A stretch of 42,215 nucleotides of DNA from Ruminiclostridium sp. GTDB lineage: Bacteria; Bacillota; Clostridia; Oscillospirales; Ruminococcaceae. This document shows positions 34,890 through 42,089 of the stretch, piece after piece. Location of the stretch: assembly GCA_017625405.1 (NCBI GenBank), contig JAGALB010000049.1:1-42215 (forward strand), in the 5' to 3' direction. The notes beneath the pieces were generated by a model. That model saw nothing but the letters and a program-made list of their open reading frames with translations, did not search any database and was not told the DNA's origin. The position numbers and the translations under genes were made by a program. Positions within the stretch are counted from its first letter, which is position 1, and each line of letters opens with the position of its first letter.

Positions 34890-35564
34890 ATGAAAGATAA
34901 AAAATTGTTTTCTGTCGGACTTATCCTGATTGCAGTATTTGTATTCTGGACAATACTGATTCTGACAGTTGATGTTCAGCCCGTCGGAGTTAATGGAACT
35001 GTTGTCGGTTTTGCGACGCTGAATTGCTCGTTTCACAATCTGACAGGTGTGAATATGTCAGTCTATCACATCACCGACTGGCTGGGACTTGTGCCGCTAT
35101 TCTGCTGTATGATTTATGGCTCAGTCGGCTTTGTTCAGCTCATTAAAAGAAAAAATCTTTTAAAAGTGGATATTGATATTCTGCTGTTGGGCGTTTATTA
35201 TTTAATTGTAATCTTTGGTTATTTGTTTTTTGAAATGATACCGATAAATTACAGGCCCATACTGATTGACGGAATAATGGAAGCGTCGTATCCATCTTCT
35301 ACGACGCTGCTCGTGTCAAGCGTTATGCCGACTGTTATTTTTCAGATTGACCGAAGAATTAAAAACATGGTTGTCAGAAGAATTATTACGCCATCTACTA
35401 TTCTCTTTTCGTTATTTATGTTAATCGGACGGACTATTGCAGGCGTTCATTGGCTGACAGATATTATCGGCTCAGTAATTCTTGCTATGGGTTTATATCT
35501 GATTTATTATTCAAGCGTTTTATTGCTTGACAAAAAACGGAGGGTATATAGTGGAATTCAATGA
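34890..35564 (+). CDS. PAP2-superfamily membrane phosphatase
   Basis: 224 residues with about six membrane helices. The phosphatase motifs are YPSSTTLLV (about 133-141, the PSGH-like motif) and GRTIAGVHWLTDIIG (about 180-194, corresponding to SRxxxGxHxxxD with His and Asp). The first KxxxxxxRP motif is poorly conserved. It may dephosphorylate lipid or polyprenyl phosphates at the membrane. GAAAGGAC lies upstream. The end overlaps the start of the XRE regulator by 14 bases, so the two are coupled. Confidence 0.82.
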   Translation: MKDKKLFSVGLILIAVFVFWTILILTVDVQPVGVNGTVVGFATLNCSFHNLTGVNMSVYHITDWLGLVPLFCCMIYGSVGFVQLIKRKNLLKVDIDILLLGVYYLIVIFGYLFFEMIPINYRPILIDGIMEASYPSSTTLLVSSVMPTVIFQIDRRIKNMVVRRIITPSTILFSLFMLIGRTIAGVHWLTDIIGSVILAMGLYLIYYSSVLLLDKKRRVYSGIQ

Positions 35565-36165
35565 GAAATTACAGGAACTGAGAAAAAGCAAAGGTCTTAC
35601 TCAGGAAGAGCTTGCCGAAGCATTGTATGTGTCCAGAACTGCAATATCAAAATGGGAATCGGGCAGAGGGTATCCGAGCATTGATTCGCTCAGAGAAATT
35701 TCAAAATTCTTTTCGGTTACTATTGATGAACTGCTGTCAAGCGAAAAAATAGTAAACATAGCCGAAAGAGAAAACAAATCAAATATCCGTAACATCTGCG
35801 ATTTGCTGTTTGGAATTGCGGATCTGATGAGCATATTACTTATAATTCTGCCGCTTTACCCGAAAACAATAACCGATTTTGTTTATTCTGTGCCATTATT
35901 TGATTATACCGAATCAGAACCATTTTACGGAGCAATTTATTGGATTATGTTTGTTTCATTTTTTCTGATTGGTGTGATCAAGACTTTTTCGAACTTTAGA
36001 AAAATAGAAAAAGCAAGAAACATTACCACAAGCATATCTATAATAGCCAGCATTATTGCTGTACTTTTTTTAGCAATAACAAGGCAGACATATGCAATAG
36101 TAATAGCCTTTTTATTACTGATTTTAAAAGGAATACTGATTCTAACAAATAAAAAAACATCATAA
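35551..36165 (+). CDS. XRE-type regulator with C-terminal membrane domain
   Basis: 204 residues from GTG at 35551; CGGAGGG sits about 6 bases upstream, and the ATG at 35527 inside the PAP2 gene has none. Helix-turn-helix at about residues 4-58 (LTQEELAEALYVSRTAISKWESGRGYPS), then a linker and three or four membrane helices (about 82-200). A DNA-binding domain tethered to the membrane suggests direct sensing of the envelope, perhaps of the product of the coupled PAP2 phosphatase; that link is inferred. Confidence 0.85.
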   Translation: MEFNEKLQELRKSKGLTQEELAEALYVSRTAISKWESGRGYPSIDSLREISKFFSVTIDELLSSEKIVNIAERENKSNIRNICDLLFGIADLMSILLIILPLYPKTITDFVYSVPLFDYTESEPFYGAIYWIMFVSFFLIGVIKTFSNFRKIEKARNITTSISIIASIIAVLFLAITRQTYAIVIAFLLLILKGILILTNKKTS

Positions 36166-36188
36166 ACTTTTTCGATATAAAAACAAAA

Positions 36189-36215
36189 ACCTCCCTGAAA
36201 CCAGGGAGGTTGATT
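36189..36215 (+). terminator. Terminator after the XRE membrane regulator
   Basis: Perfect 9-bp stem ACCTCCCTG (36189-36197) with CAGGGAGGT (36202-36210), loop AAAC, A-tract before and TGATTTTG after. The rest of 36216-36377 shows only a short AAGCG/CGCTT palindrome near 36234 and a repeated GTTAGTT (36291, 36302). Confidence 0.85.
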
Positions 36216-36377
36216 TTGTATATAGTCCGGAAAGCGATTAACGCTTGGGTAACTTATATCCGCATTACAATGCCGATTTCTTTCCGTTTTGTTAGTTGTT
36301 TGTTAGTTTCTGATTGAGACTTACAATATCAGAAAAGGAGTATCGTCTGATTTTATCAACAAAATTTCTCTTTCCTC

Positions 36378-36438
36378 TTGATTTTTACAGAATTATAGGG
36401 TATAATAATACCAAATCACGATTTACTAAATCACGATT
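36378..36438 (+). promoter_or_regulatory. Promoter and operator-like direct repeats of the DUF234 ATPase gene
   Basis: TTGATT (36378-36383), a 17-base spacer and TATAAT (36401-36406). AAATCACGATT then occurs twice (36413-36423 and 36428-36438, 15-base period), starting at the expected +1. Such a position suits a repressor site. Confidence 0.65.
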
Positions 36439-36458
36439 AGACAAACGAGGTGAGATAT

Positions 36459-37907
36459 ATGTTTATAGGCAGAGAAGCTGAATTACAATTTCTGAATGAC
36501 CGCTACAACAGCAACAAGGGCGAGCTTATAGTTCTTTACGGTCGCAGACGTGTGGGCAAAACTGAAACATTACGGCAGTTCTGCAAGGGTAAGCCGCATC
36601 TCTTTTTCTCCTGTCGTGAATGTACTGACAAGCTCCAGCTTAAAACATTCTCCGAAAAACTCTTAAGGGAAAATATCCCTGCAAGTGCATATATATCAGA
36701 GTTTTCCGACTGGGATAAGGCAATCCGCAGTATAACTGAGCTACCCTACGGCGACAAGAAAAAGCTGGTTGTTATTGATGAATTCCCCTATATGTGCAAA
36801 GGTAACGAGAGTGTTCCCTCAATTCTTCAAAACCTATGGGACGAAATCCTCAAAGACGAAAACATAATGCTTGTTCTCTGTGGCAGTGCTATGAGCTTTA
36901 TTGAAAAGGAACTGCTTGCCGAGAAAAATCCGCTTTACGGACGTGCAACAGGCATATACAAGATGACCGAAATGGGATTTTACGACGCAGTAAAATTCTT
37001 CCCCGACTACTCTGCAAGAGATAAGGTCATCGCATATTCCGTTCTTGGCGGCATTCCCCATTATTTGCAACAATTTGATAACAGAAGAACGCTTGAGGAA
37101 AACATCAAAAAGAGTATTCTTACAAAGGGTAGTGCCCTATACAGCGAGGTTGAGTTCCTGTTAAGACAGGAACTGCGTGAAACTCCCGTTTACAACTCCA
37201 TTATCGAGGCGGTTGCCCTCGGAAATACAAAGCTGAATGATATAAGCGTTAAATCGCTTATTGATGACACATCGAAAACCAGCGTGTATCTGAAAAATCT
37301 CATTGAACTGGGAATAGTCGAGCGTGAATTTTCCGTATCGGAAAACACAAAGGAGAAAGCCAACACAAACAGAGGCTTGTACCGAATTACCGATAATTTC
37401 TTCCGTTTCTGGTATGCCTTTGTGTTCACAAATATATCCGAGCTTGAGGGCGGAGATGTTGACGGTGTTTATAAATACTCCGTTGAGCCGTTGCTCCACG
37501 AATTTGCGGCGATGTCCTTTGAAGATGTCTGCCGTGAATATGTTAGAGAATTACAGAAAGCAGGCGAGCTGCCGTTCAGATACTCGAAAATGGGCAGATG
37601 GTGGGGCAAGACAACTGTACGAAGAAAGGAAAATCAGACCGAGCTTGCCGACACCGAGATTGACCTGCTGGCGATTTCAAAGCAGTCCGACAAATATCTT
37701 GTGGGAGAATGCAAGTTCAAGGGCAAGCCGTTCAGATATTCAGAGTATCTCGATACCGCCGCAAAGCTGGCATCGTATAAGGATAAGGCAGAATTTTACT
37801 ACTATCTGTTCTCCGAGAGTGGTTTTGATGAGAATGTAATCAAAGAGGCGGAAAGTGACAGATGTATTGTGTTGTGTGATTTGGATGAGATTGTAGGGTA
37901 TAAATAA
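36459..37907 (+). CDS. STAND-type ATPase with C-terminal DUF234 nuclease-like domain
   Basis: 482 residues from ATG at 36459 (CGAGGTG upstream; GTG at 36450 overlaps it). FIGREAELQFL starts an archaeal-type ATPase domain, with Walker A YGRRRVGKTE near residue 31 and Walker B LVVIDEFPYM near 105, plus the GSAMSFIEKELL sensor region. A winged-helix part (about 225-310) is followed by DUF234 (about 320-470), where EIDLLAIS and GECKFKG resemble the D...ExK core of restriction-like nucleases. The family is widespread and patchily distributed, often near mobile or defence genes; its function is not settled. Monocistronic. Confidence 0.87.
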   Translation: MFIGREAELQFLNDRYNSNKGELIVLYGRRRVGKTETLRQFCKGKPHLFFSCRECTDKLQLKTFSEKLLRENIPASAYISEFSDWDKAIRSITELPYGDKKKLVVIDEFPYMCKGNESVPSILQNLWDEILKDENIMLVLCGSAMSFIEKELLAEKNPLYGRATGIYKMTEMGFYDAVKFFPDYSARDKVIAYSVLGGIPHYLQQFDNRRTLEENIKKSILTKGSALYSEVEFLLRQELRETPVYNSIIEAVALGNTKLNDISVKSLIDDTSKTSVYLKNLIELGIVEREFSVSENTKEKANTNRGLYRITDNFFRFWYAFVFTNISELEGGDVDGVYKYSVEPLLHEFAAMSFEDVCREYVRELQKAGELPFRYSKMGRWWGKTTVRRKENQTELADTEIDLLAISKQSDKYLVGECKFKGKPFRYSEYLDTAAKLASYKDKAEFYYYLFSESGFDENVIKEAESDRCIVLCDLDEIVGYK

Positions 37908-37911
37908 AATT

Positions 37912-37939
37912 ACAGGGATAACGTGGTGGTTATCCCTGT
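37912..37939. terminator. Bidirectional terminator
   Basis: Perfect 11-bp stem ACAGGGATAAC (37912-37922) with GTTATCCCTGT (37929-37939), loop GTGGTG, A/T-rich on both sides. It lies between the DUF234 gene and the converging CPBP gene. Confidence 0.88.
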
Positions 37940-37946
37940 TGTATTA

Positions 37947-38801
37947 TTATACTATACATTTTAAAACAATAAATATCACAGTAACCGCCGTATAAGCCCA
38001 GATTCCTTGATTTGTAAAAACTGCTTTTATATCTTCTTTACCGAAAAGATGTGCTTTGCCGTCAACAGATATTTTCTTTTTATTGACAGCAAACAGGACT
38101 GCTCCAACAATAGCACATATCATCATAAGCATGGAATACATTCCTGTAAGCTCCATAGATATACCCGAAAGGAACTGAACCATTATACTGCCGAAGAAAT
38201 TTGATATTGCGTGCATTGCAACAACAAGGATAAAATTTCCTGTTTTTGCGTAAAGATATGACCAGATAAGTCCCAGTATAAATGTATATACAATCTGCGG
38301 CAAGCCTAATGATACTCCGTGTACTATGGAAAAACAGAATGCTGAAACAAGAATGAAAAAGCCTTCACCGTATTTATATAATTTATCAGCCAAAAGCTTT
38401 CGGAAAACAAATTCTTCAATAACAGGATTAAATATAAGCAGCATAAATAACGAGTAAGGCGATATTGCATCAATATTATTCGGTTGCTCGGACTGACCTG
38501 CTAACGAAGAAATATTGACCAACATTGATAAAATCATTATTGCGGTAAATTGCAGTAAAAAACATAAAGCGACCGTCTTTTTCGATATCTTTTCCTTGTT
38601 TATTTTCTGGCTCGGTACAGCTTTTATGATGAACATATAAACAGCAAGTCCTAATCCGTACAAACTTACAAGTCCGATAATCGTATTTGCAAATTTCGGT
38701 ATATCAATCATATTGCTTATCAAAACGGAATAACACCAGTAAATTCCGAACATAGCACCTATACCGAGTGCTGCTTTATTAAGTGCGGTTTTCTTAAGCA
38801 T
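37947..38801 (-). CDS. CPBP-family intramembrane glutamic protease
   Basis: 284 residues from ATG at 38801 (AAGGAG 7 bases upstream). About eight membrane helices. The protease motifs are EEFVFR (Glu129, Glu130, Arg134), His161 in IVHGVSLG and HAISNF (His197, Asn201). CPBP (Rce1/Abi) proteins process prenylated or secreted peptides, give bacteriocin self-immunity, or act on membrane regulators. It is the last gene of a LytTR-DUF3021-CPBP operon, overlapping DUF3021 by 8 bases. Cleavage of the DUF3021 protein or of a bacteriocin-like peptide is possible. Confidence 0.9.
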   Translation of the reverse strand: MLKKTALNKAALGIGAMFGIYWCYSVLISNMIDIPKFANTIIGLVSLYGLGLAVYMFIIKAVPSQKINKEKISKKTVALCFLLQFTAIMILSMLVNISSLAGQSEQPNNIDAISPYSLFMLLIFNPVIEEFVFRKLLADKLYKYGEGFFILVSAFCFSIVHGVSLGLPQIVYTFILGLIWSYLYAKTGNFILVVAMHAISNFFGSIMVQFLSGISMELTGMYSMLMMICAIVGAVLFAVNKKKISVDGKAHLFGKEDIKAVFTNQGIWAYTAVTVIFIVLKCIV

Positions 38802-39234
38802 TGTCAAACTCCTTATTCTGATATTCTTTAAGTTTTTTCGTATATTCCTTGCCCTTTATGCGGTGCTCAATTTCAAACAACAATACAGAAAGTAATCCAC
38901 AGCCTAAAAATATACCGATAAATTTCAGATACACGCTTATGCTCTGATACTCTGTAATCCACTGAAAAATCACTGCACACAGAAACGTAATGACCGCAAA
39001 AGGAGCAATAAACAGACTTACTCTTTTTATATCCGACAGCTGTTTGAATACACATTTTCCAAATGCGAACTCCATCAGCACTCCGCCTATCACTGCAAGT
39101 ATAAACAGCTCAAAAAATCTCATAATCGGTATAGCTGTTACACCACGCAGAGTGCTGATTATGGCAAAAATCAAACACATAACGGCATAGGTACTTGCTA
39201 TCTGTCCTATTGAATTTTTCAGAAATATTTTCAT
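38794..39234 (-). CDS. DUF3021 membrane protein
   Basis: 146 residues with four membrane helices (about 8-28, 36-56, 72-92, 101-120) and a basic C-terminal cytosolic tail (KGKEYTKKLKEYQNK). DUF3021 proteins are usually encoded next to a LytTR DNA-binding protein, and such membrane partners are known in some systems to inhibit it. Its ATG overlaps the LytTR stop (ATGA), so the two are translationally coupled. Confidence 0.85.
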   Translation of the reverse strand: MKIFLKNSIGQIASTYAVMCLIFAIISTLRGVTAIPIMRFFELFILAVIGGVLMEFAFGKCVFKQLSDIKRVSLFIAPFAVITFLCAVIFQWITEYQSISVYLKFIGIFLGCGLLSVLLFEIEHRIKGKEYTKKLKEYQNKEFDNA

Positions 39235-39692
39235 AGTCTTTTGCCTCCGATACCTAATTTTTCTTTCAAAAGCGGCGAATACTGACGGGATATATACAGC
39301 TTTTCACCATTCTCCATTGTCGCAAGTATTTTCCCACCGAAATCGGGTTTCAGTGAATCTATTTTTTTCAGATTCACAATAGTTGATTTTGAAATTCTCA
39401 TCATATCTGTGAATTGATATTTTTCTTCAATCTCATAAAGCTTTAGATTCGACTCGTAAACCTCGCTGTATGTATAGCAGAAAGTCTTTCTGTCCACAGA
39501 TTCAATATACAGTATATCGCGAATGTTAAGGCTATGAATCTGTCCATCGCAGCTTGCCATAATGTTATCGTCCAATTCGTCAAGATGAGTTACAAAATCT
39601 ATGAGCTTATCAACCTTTATATCCTTTTCTTTATATTCAATCGTTACCTGCGTTTGCTTTATCTTAATATCTTCTATCAGCTTGAGTATCAT
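39231..39692 (-). CDS. LytTR-domain DNA-binding regulator
   Basis: 153 residues: a short N-terminal segment, then a LytTR domain (about 50-150) with IRDILYIESVDRKTFCYT, FMRISKSTIVNLKKI-like sequence (MMRISKSTIVNLKKID) and YISRQYSPLLKEKL. There is no receiver domain, so activity is probably controlled by the coupled membrane protein, as in LytTR regulatory systems of streptococci. Two direct repeats 21 bases apart lie just upstream of its own -35, pointing to autoactivation. AAGGGGG lies upstream of the ATG. Confidence 0.9.
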   Translation of the reverse strand: MILKLIEDIKIKQTQVTIEYKEKDIKVDKLIDFVTHLDELDDNIMASCDGQIHSLNIRDILYIESVDRKTFCYTYSEVYESNLKLYEIEEKYQFTDMMRISKSTIVNLKKIDSLKPDFGGKILATMENGEKLYISRQYSPLLKEKLGIGGKRL

Positions 39693-39714
39693 TGTTCAGC
39701 CCCCTTATGCCACA

Positions 39715-39784
39715 ATTATAGCAAACAATTTTTTATCTTTCAAGATGTAATAACATAAGCTGCGTTTTAGGTAACGTAAGTTGC
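39715..39784 (-). promoter_or_regulatory. LytTR operon promoter with tandem binding-site repeats
   Basis: On the minus strand TTGAAA (39743-39738), a 17-base spacer and TATAAT (39720-39715). Upstream lie GCAGCTTATGTTATT (39763-39749) and GCAACTTACGTTACC (39784-39770), start-to-start 21 bases, two helix turns, as is typical of LytTR dimers. Ten of 15 positions agree. Confidence 0.65.
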
Positions 39785-39806
39785 AATTATCACATATAAC
39801 AATAAT

Positions 39807-39840
39807 ACCGTACCTGTAATCAGATACGGTTTATAACTTT
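39807..39840 (-). terminator. Probable terminator of the repressor gene
   Basis: Stem ACCGTA/TACGGT (39807-39812, 39835-39840) with an inner CTG/CAG pairing and an AT-rich tail on the minus strand. Weak. Confidence 0.45.
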
Positions 39841-39851
39841 GATAAAATGTA

Positions 39852-40556
39852 TTACTCCCCATTCCCCGTCAACATAAAATCATAGCTGACATTGAAAGCC
39901 TCGGAAATTCTCATAAGGTCTGAAAAATTCAGACCTTTTTTCTTTTCTGCTGGCATTGCCAAATCGTACAGGTCACGGATTTTCTTTTCAGATAGGTTAA
40001 TATCAATCAGCTTGTCCATTGTTATGTTCTTCTTGGCAAGGTTGGAAATGATAATGGATGATATTCTGACCTGAAGATAGCGGTATGCAGCATTGCCTGC
40101 GAGCTTTTCAAGAATGTTCAAGATGCAGTCCTTGTCGGGAATGACGGAGCTTGTCTTGCCGTCATCGGCTCCCTCCACAGCTATATCAGCAGGTACAAGG
40201 TACTCAACCGAACAGTTCATATATGCTGCTATCCTGTTGAGGTCGGCGGAAGAAATCGTCGTGCCCGAATACATACTTGCTATATGGTCGGGATGAGCCG
40301 CAAGGACATTATACACTTTCTTGATAGAATTGCCGTCATCGGCGATTACCATTTTGTCGGCTGGCTCATCATCTTCAAAGAAATAATCTACGGGAACATC
40401 AAAGTGTTCTGAAAGTTTGGCAAGTATATCAGAATTAACGGTAGAGCCGTTCTGCCACCTTTTCAGATTTGTTGCACTTAATCCTAATGACTTTAATAAT
40501 GGTGTTGGTTTTTCGTTACGCTCCTCACAGAGCTTGATGAGTTGGTTATAGAACAC
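39852..40556 (-). CDS. XRE-type repressor with three helix-turn-helix-like modules
   Basis: 234 residues from GTG at 40556, placed by AGGAGG 7 bases upstream; longer frames to 40619 run through its operators. Module 1 (about 10-60) has LLKSLGLSATNLKRWQNGST. Module 2 (about 78-122) is degenerate (TISSADLNRIAAYMNCSVEYL). Module 3 (about 170-230) has NFSDLMRISEAFNVSYDFML. Repetition of the xxLAxxFxVSxDYx ending in all three suggests internal duplication. It diverges from a small DNA-binding gene and a RepA-like helicase across overlapping promoters and operators, the position of a mobile-element immunity repressor. Confidence 0.85.
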   Translation of the reverse strand: MFYNQLIKLCEERNEKPTPLLKSLGLSATNLKRWQNGSTVNSDILAKLSEHFDVPVDYFFEDDEPADKMVIADDGNSIKKVYNVLAAHPDHIASMYSGTTISSADLNRIAAYMNCSVEYLVPADIAVEGADDGKTSSVIPDKDCILNILEKLAGNAAYRYLQVRISSIIISNLAKKNITMDKLIDINLSEKKIRDLYDLAMPAEKKKGLNFSDLMRISEAFNVSYDFMLTGNGE

Positions 40557-40594
40557 AGAAAACCTCCTGAAGCATTGTGCATAATTCACGAAAG

Positions 40595-40657
40595 TCACTT
40601 TTAAGTTATCTAAAATCACTTAAAAGTGTTGACAAGTCACTCGTAGTGGATTATAAT
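40595..40657. promoter_or_regulatory. Divergent switch: three operators over two overlapping promoters
   Basis: Operators of the form TCACTnnnAGTG-like: TCACTTTTAAGTTA (40595), TCACTTAAAAGTGT (40616) and TCACTCGTAGTGGA (40637), exactly 21 bases apart. Rightward promoter: TTGACA (40629-40634), 17 bases, TATAAT (40652-40657). Leftward: TTGTCA (40635-40630), 17 bases, TAGATA (40612-40607). The two -35 boxes overlap. A weaker fourth site, CACTATAAGT, is at 40674. Nothing else is seen in 40686-40757 apart from the AAGGAGG site. Confidence 0.8.
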
Positions 40658-40757
40658 AAAGTTGGTAAAGATACACTATAAGTTATTATCTGCTGACTTT
40701 TGTGTATAAATTATACCACACTAACACCGAATAGTCAATAAGTAAGGAGGAAATGAA

Positions 40758-40991
40758 ATGAATTATGTAGAACACCCTAAATTCACAGGTCGAAATGTAC
40801 CTATCACCGAAATTGCCCGTGCAACAGGCAAAAATCCGCAGTTTATCCGCATCGGCTTACAGCGTGGCATACTTCCTTTCGGGGTTGCGATGAAGAACGA
40901 AGGCTCTTCTGAATACACCTATTACTGCTCCGATAAGCTGGTGTGGGAGGCAACAGGCTATTTCAACGACAAGGCGGCTCTCAATGAGTAA
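40758..40991 (+). CDS. Small excisionase/phage-regulator-like DNA-binding protein
   Basis: 77 residues with a MerR/Xis-like helix-turn-helix (VPITEIARATGKNPQFIRIGLQRG, shown here as PITEIARATGKNPQFIR) followed by a beta wing (AMKNEGSSEYTYYC). Such proteins open the early operon of Firmicute phages and integrative elements, acting as excision or transcription factor. AAGGAGG lies upstream. The end overlaps the helicase start by 8 bases. No integrase is in the window, so excision by this element alone is unlikely. Confidence 0.75.
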   Translation: MNYVEHPKFTGRNVPITEIARATGKNPQFIRIGLQRGILPFGVAMKNEGSSEYTYYCSDKLVWEATGYFNDKAALNE

Positions 40992-41946
40992 AACCCCGCT
41001 CACCCTTATAAATATGCGTGACGTGGCGTCCGTTCCTGTCAAATGGCTGTGGAAACCGTACATACCTCTCGGAAAAATCACAATAATTCAAGGCGATCCG
41101 GGCGAGGGTAAAACCACTCTCGCCCTCGCTATCGCCGCCGCACTCACCCGTGGAGATATGCTCCCAGGAGATACAAACAGCCGAGAGCCTGTAAATATCA
41201 TCTATCAGACCGCAGAGGACGGACTTGCCGACACCATTAAACCGAGATTAGAGGCTGTTAATGCGGATTGCAGCCACATTCTCGTTATAGATGAAAGCAA
41301 AGACGAGCTTTCTATGAATGATGAACGTATTGAGGAGGCTATAAAGCAGACTAACGCAAAGCTGGTTATTCTCGACCCCATTCAAGCCTATCTTGGTGCG
41401 AATGTAGATATGCACAGAGCCAACGAGATACGCCCTGTAATGTCCCACTTGGGAAGAATAGCGGAAAACTACGGCTGTGCTGTTGTTCTTATCGGACATC
41501 TGAATAAAAGTTCAGGACAGAAATGTGCATACCGAGGGTTAGGCTCAATAGATATTCCTGCGGTGGCAAGAAGTATGTTGATTGTAGGTAAAATGAAAAA
41601 CGAGCCGACAAAGCGTGTTATGAGCCACGCCAAAAGCAGCCTTGCTCCCACGGGGCAGTCGCGTTTGTTTGAGATTAACGAAAACTCCGCCCTTGAATGG
41701 CGAGGAGCAATAGACATCACCGCAGACCAGTTTTTAGAGGACGGTGGTACAAGCATCAGCAAACTGGAAACAGCAAAGGACTTTCTGCTTGATATACTTG
41801 CCGACGGTGAAAAGAGTCAAAAAGAGATACTGGGTGCAGCAGCGGAAATGGATTTCAGCAAGCGAACGCTTGACGAGGCGAAAAAAGCTCTCGCCGTAAC
41901 CTCATTCAAGGTCGGCGAGAGCTGGTATTGGAAATTATCAGAGTGA
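40984..41946 (+). CDS. RepA-like hexameric helicase/AAA ATPase of a mobile element
   Basis: 320 residues. RecA-like core: Walker A IIQGDPGEGKTTLA near residue 35, Walker B KLVILDPIQAYLG near 125 and VVLIGHLNKSSG near 160, the pattern of plasmid RepA and phage replication helicases (AAA_25). The C-terminal 70 residues form a winged helix (GEKSQKEILGAAAEMDFSKRTLDEAKKAL). It probably loads on the element's own origin. A primase or relaxase gene usually follows; here only 143 bases with repeats separate it from an opposing chromosomal kinase gene, so the element looks truncated. Confidence 0.88.
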   Translation: MSKTPLTLINMRDVASVPVKWLWKPYIPLGKITIIQGDPGEGKTTLALAIAAALTRGDMLPGDTNSREPVNIIYQTAEDGLADTIKPRLEAVNADCSHILVIDESKDELSMNDERIEEAIKQTNAKLVILDPIQAYLGANVDMHRANEIRPVMSHLGRIAENYGCAVVLIGHLNKSSGQKCAYRGLGSIDIPAVARSMLIVGKMKNEPTKRVMSHAKSSLAPTGQSRLFEINENSALEWRGAIDITADQFLEDGGTSISKLETAKDFLLDILADGEKSQKEILGAAAEMDFSKRTLDEAKKALAVTSFKVGESWYWKLSE

Positions 41947-41952
41947 ACATTG

Positions 41953-41992
41953 CAAGGTTGCAAGATTGCAATGACTGTGCTTTGCAACCTTG
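41953..41992. repeat. Inverted repeat after the RepA-like gene
   Basis: CAAGGTTGCAA (41953-41963) and TTGCAACCTTG (41982-41992), perfect 11-bp arms with an 18-base loop that itself contains TTGCAA. There is no T-run. It may be a replication or protein-binding site. Confidence 0.65.
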
Positions 41993-42018
41993 AAAATGTA
42001 GCGGCGGTGTCTAAATAA

Positions 42019-42044
42019 CCGTCACAACCGTCACCAGCCGTCAC
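42019..42044 (+). repeat. Three iteron-like CCGTCAC repeats
   Basis: CCGTCAC at 42019-42025, 42028-42034 and 42038-42044, periods 9 and 10. Placed just after a RepA-like helicase gene they may be the remains of an origin. The rest up to 42089 holds nothing recognisable. Confidence 0.5.
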
Positions 42045-42089
42045 GCAAGGTGAAATTAACTGACAGATAAATTGGAATTTATCGCTCAA

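Noticed and set aside
36216-36377. Possible attachment site (AAGCG/CGCTT palindrome, GTTAGTT repeats)
   Set aside because: No integrase or second copy of the sequence in the window; too short to support.
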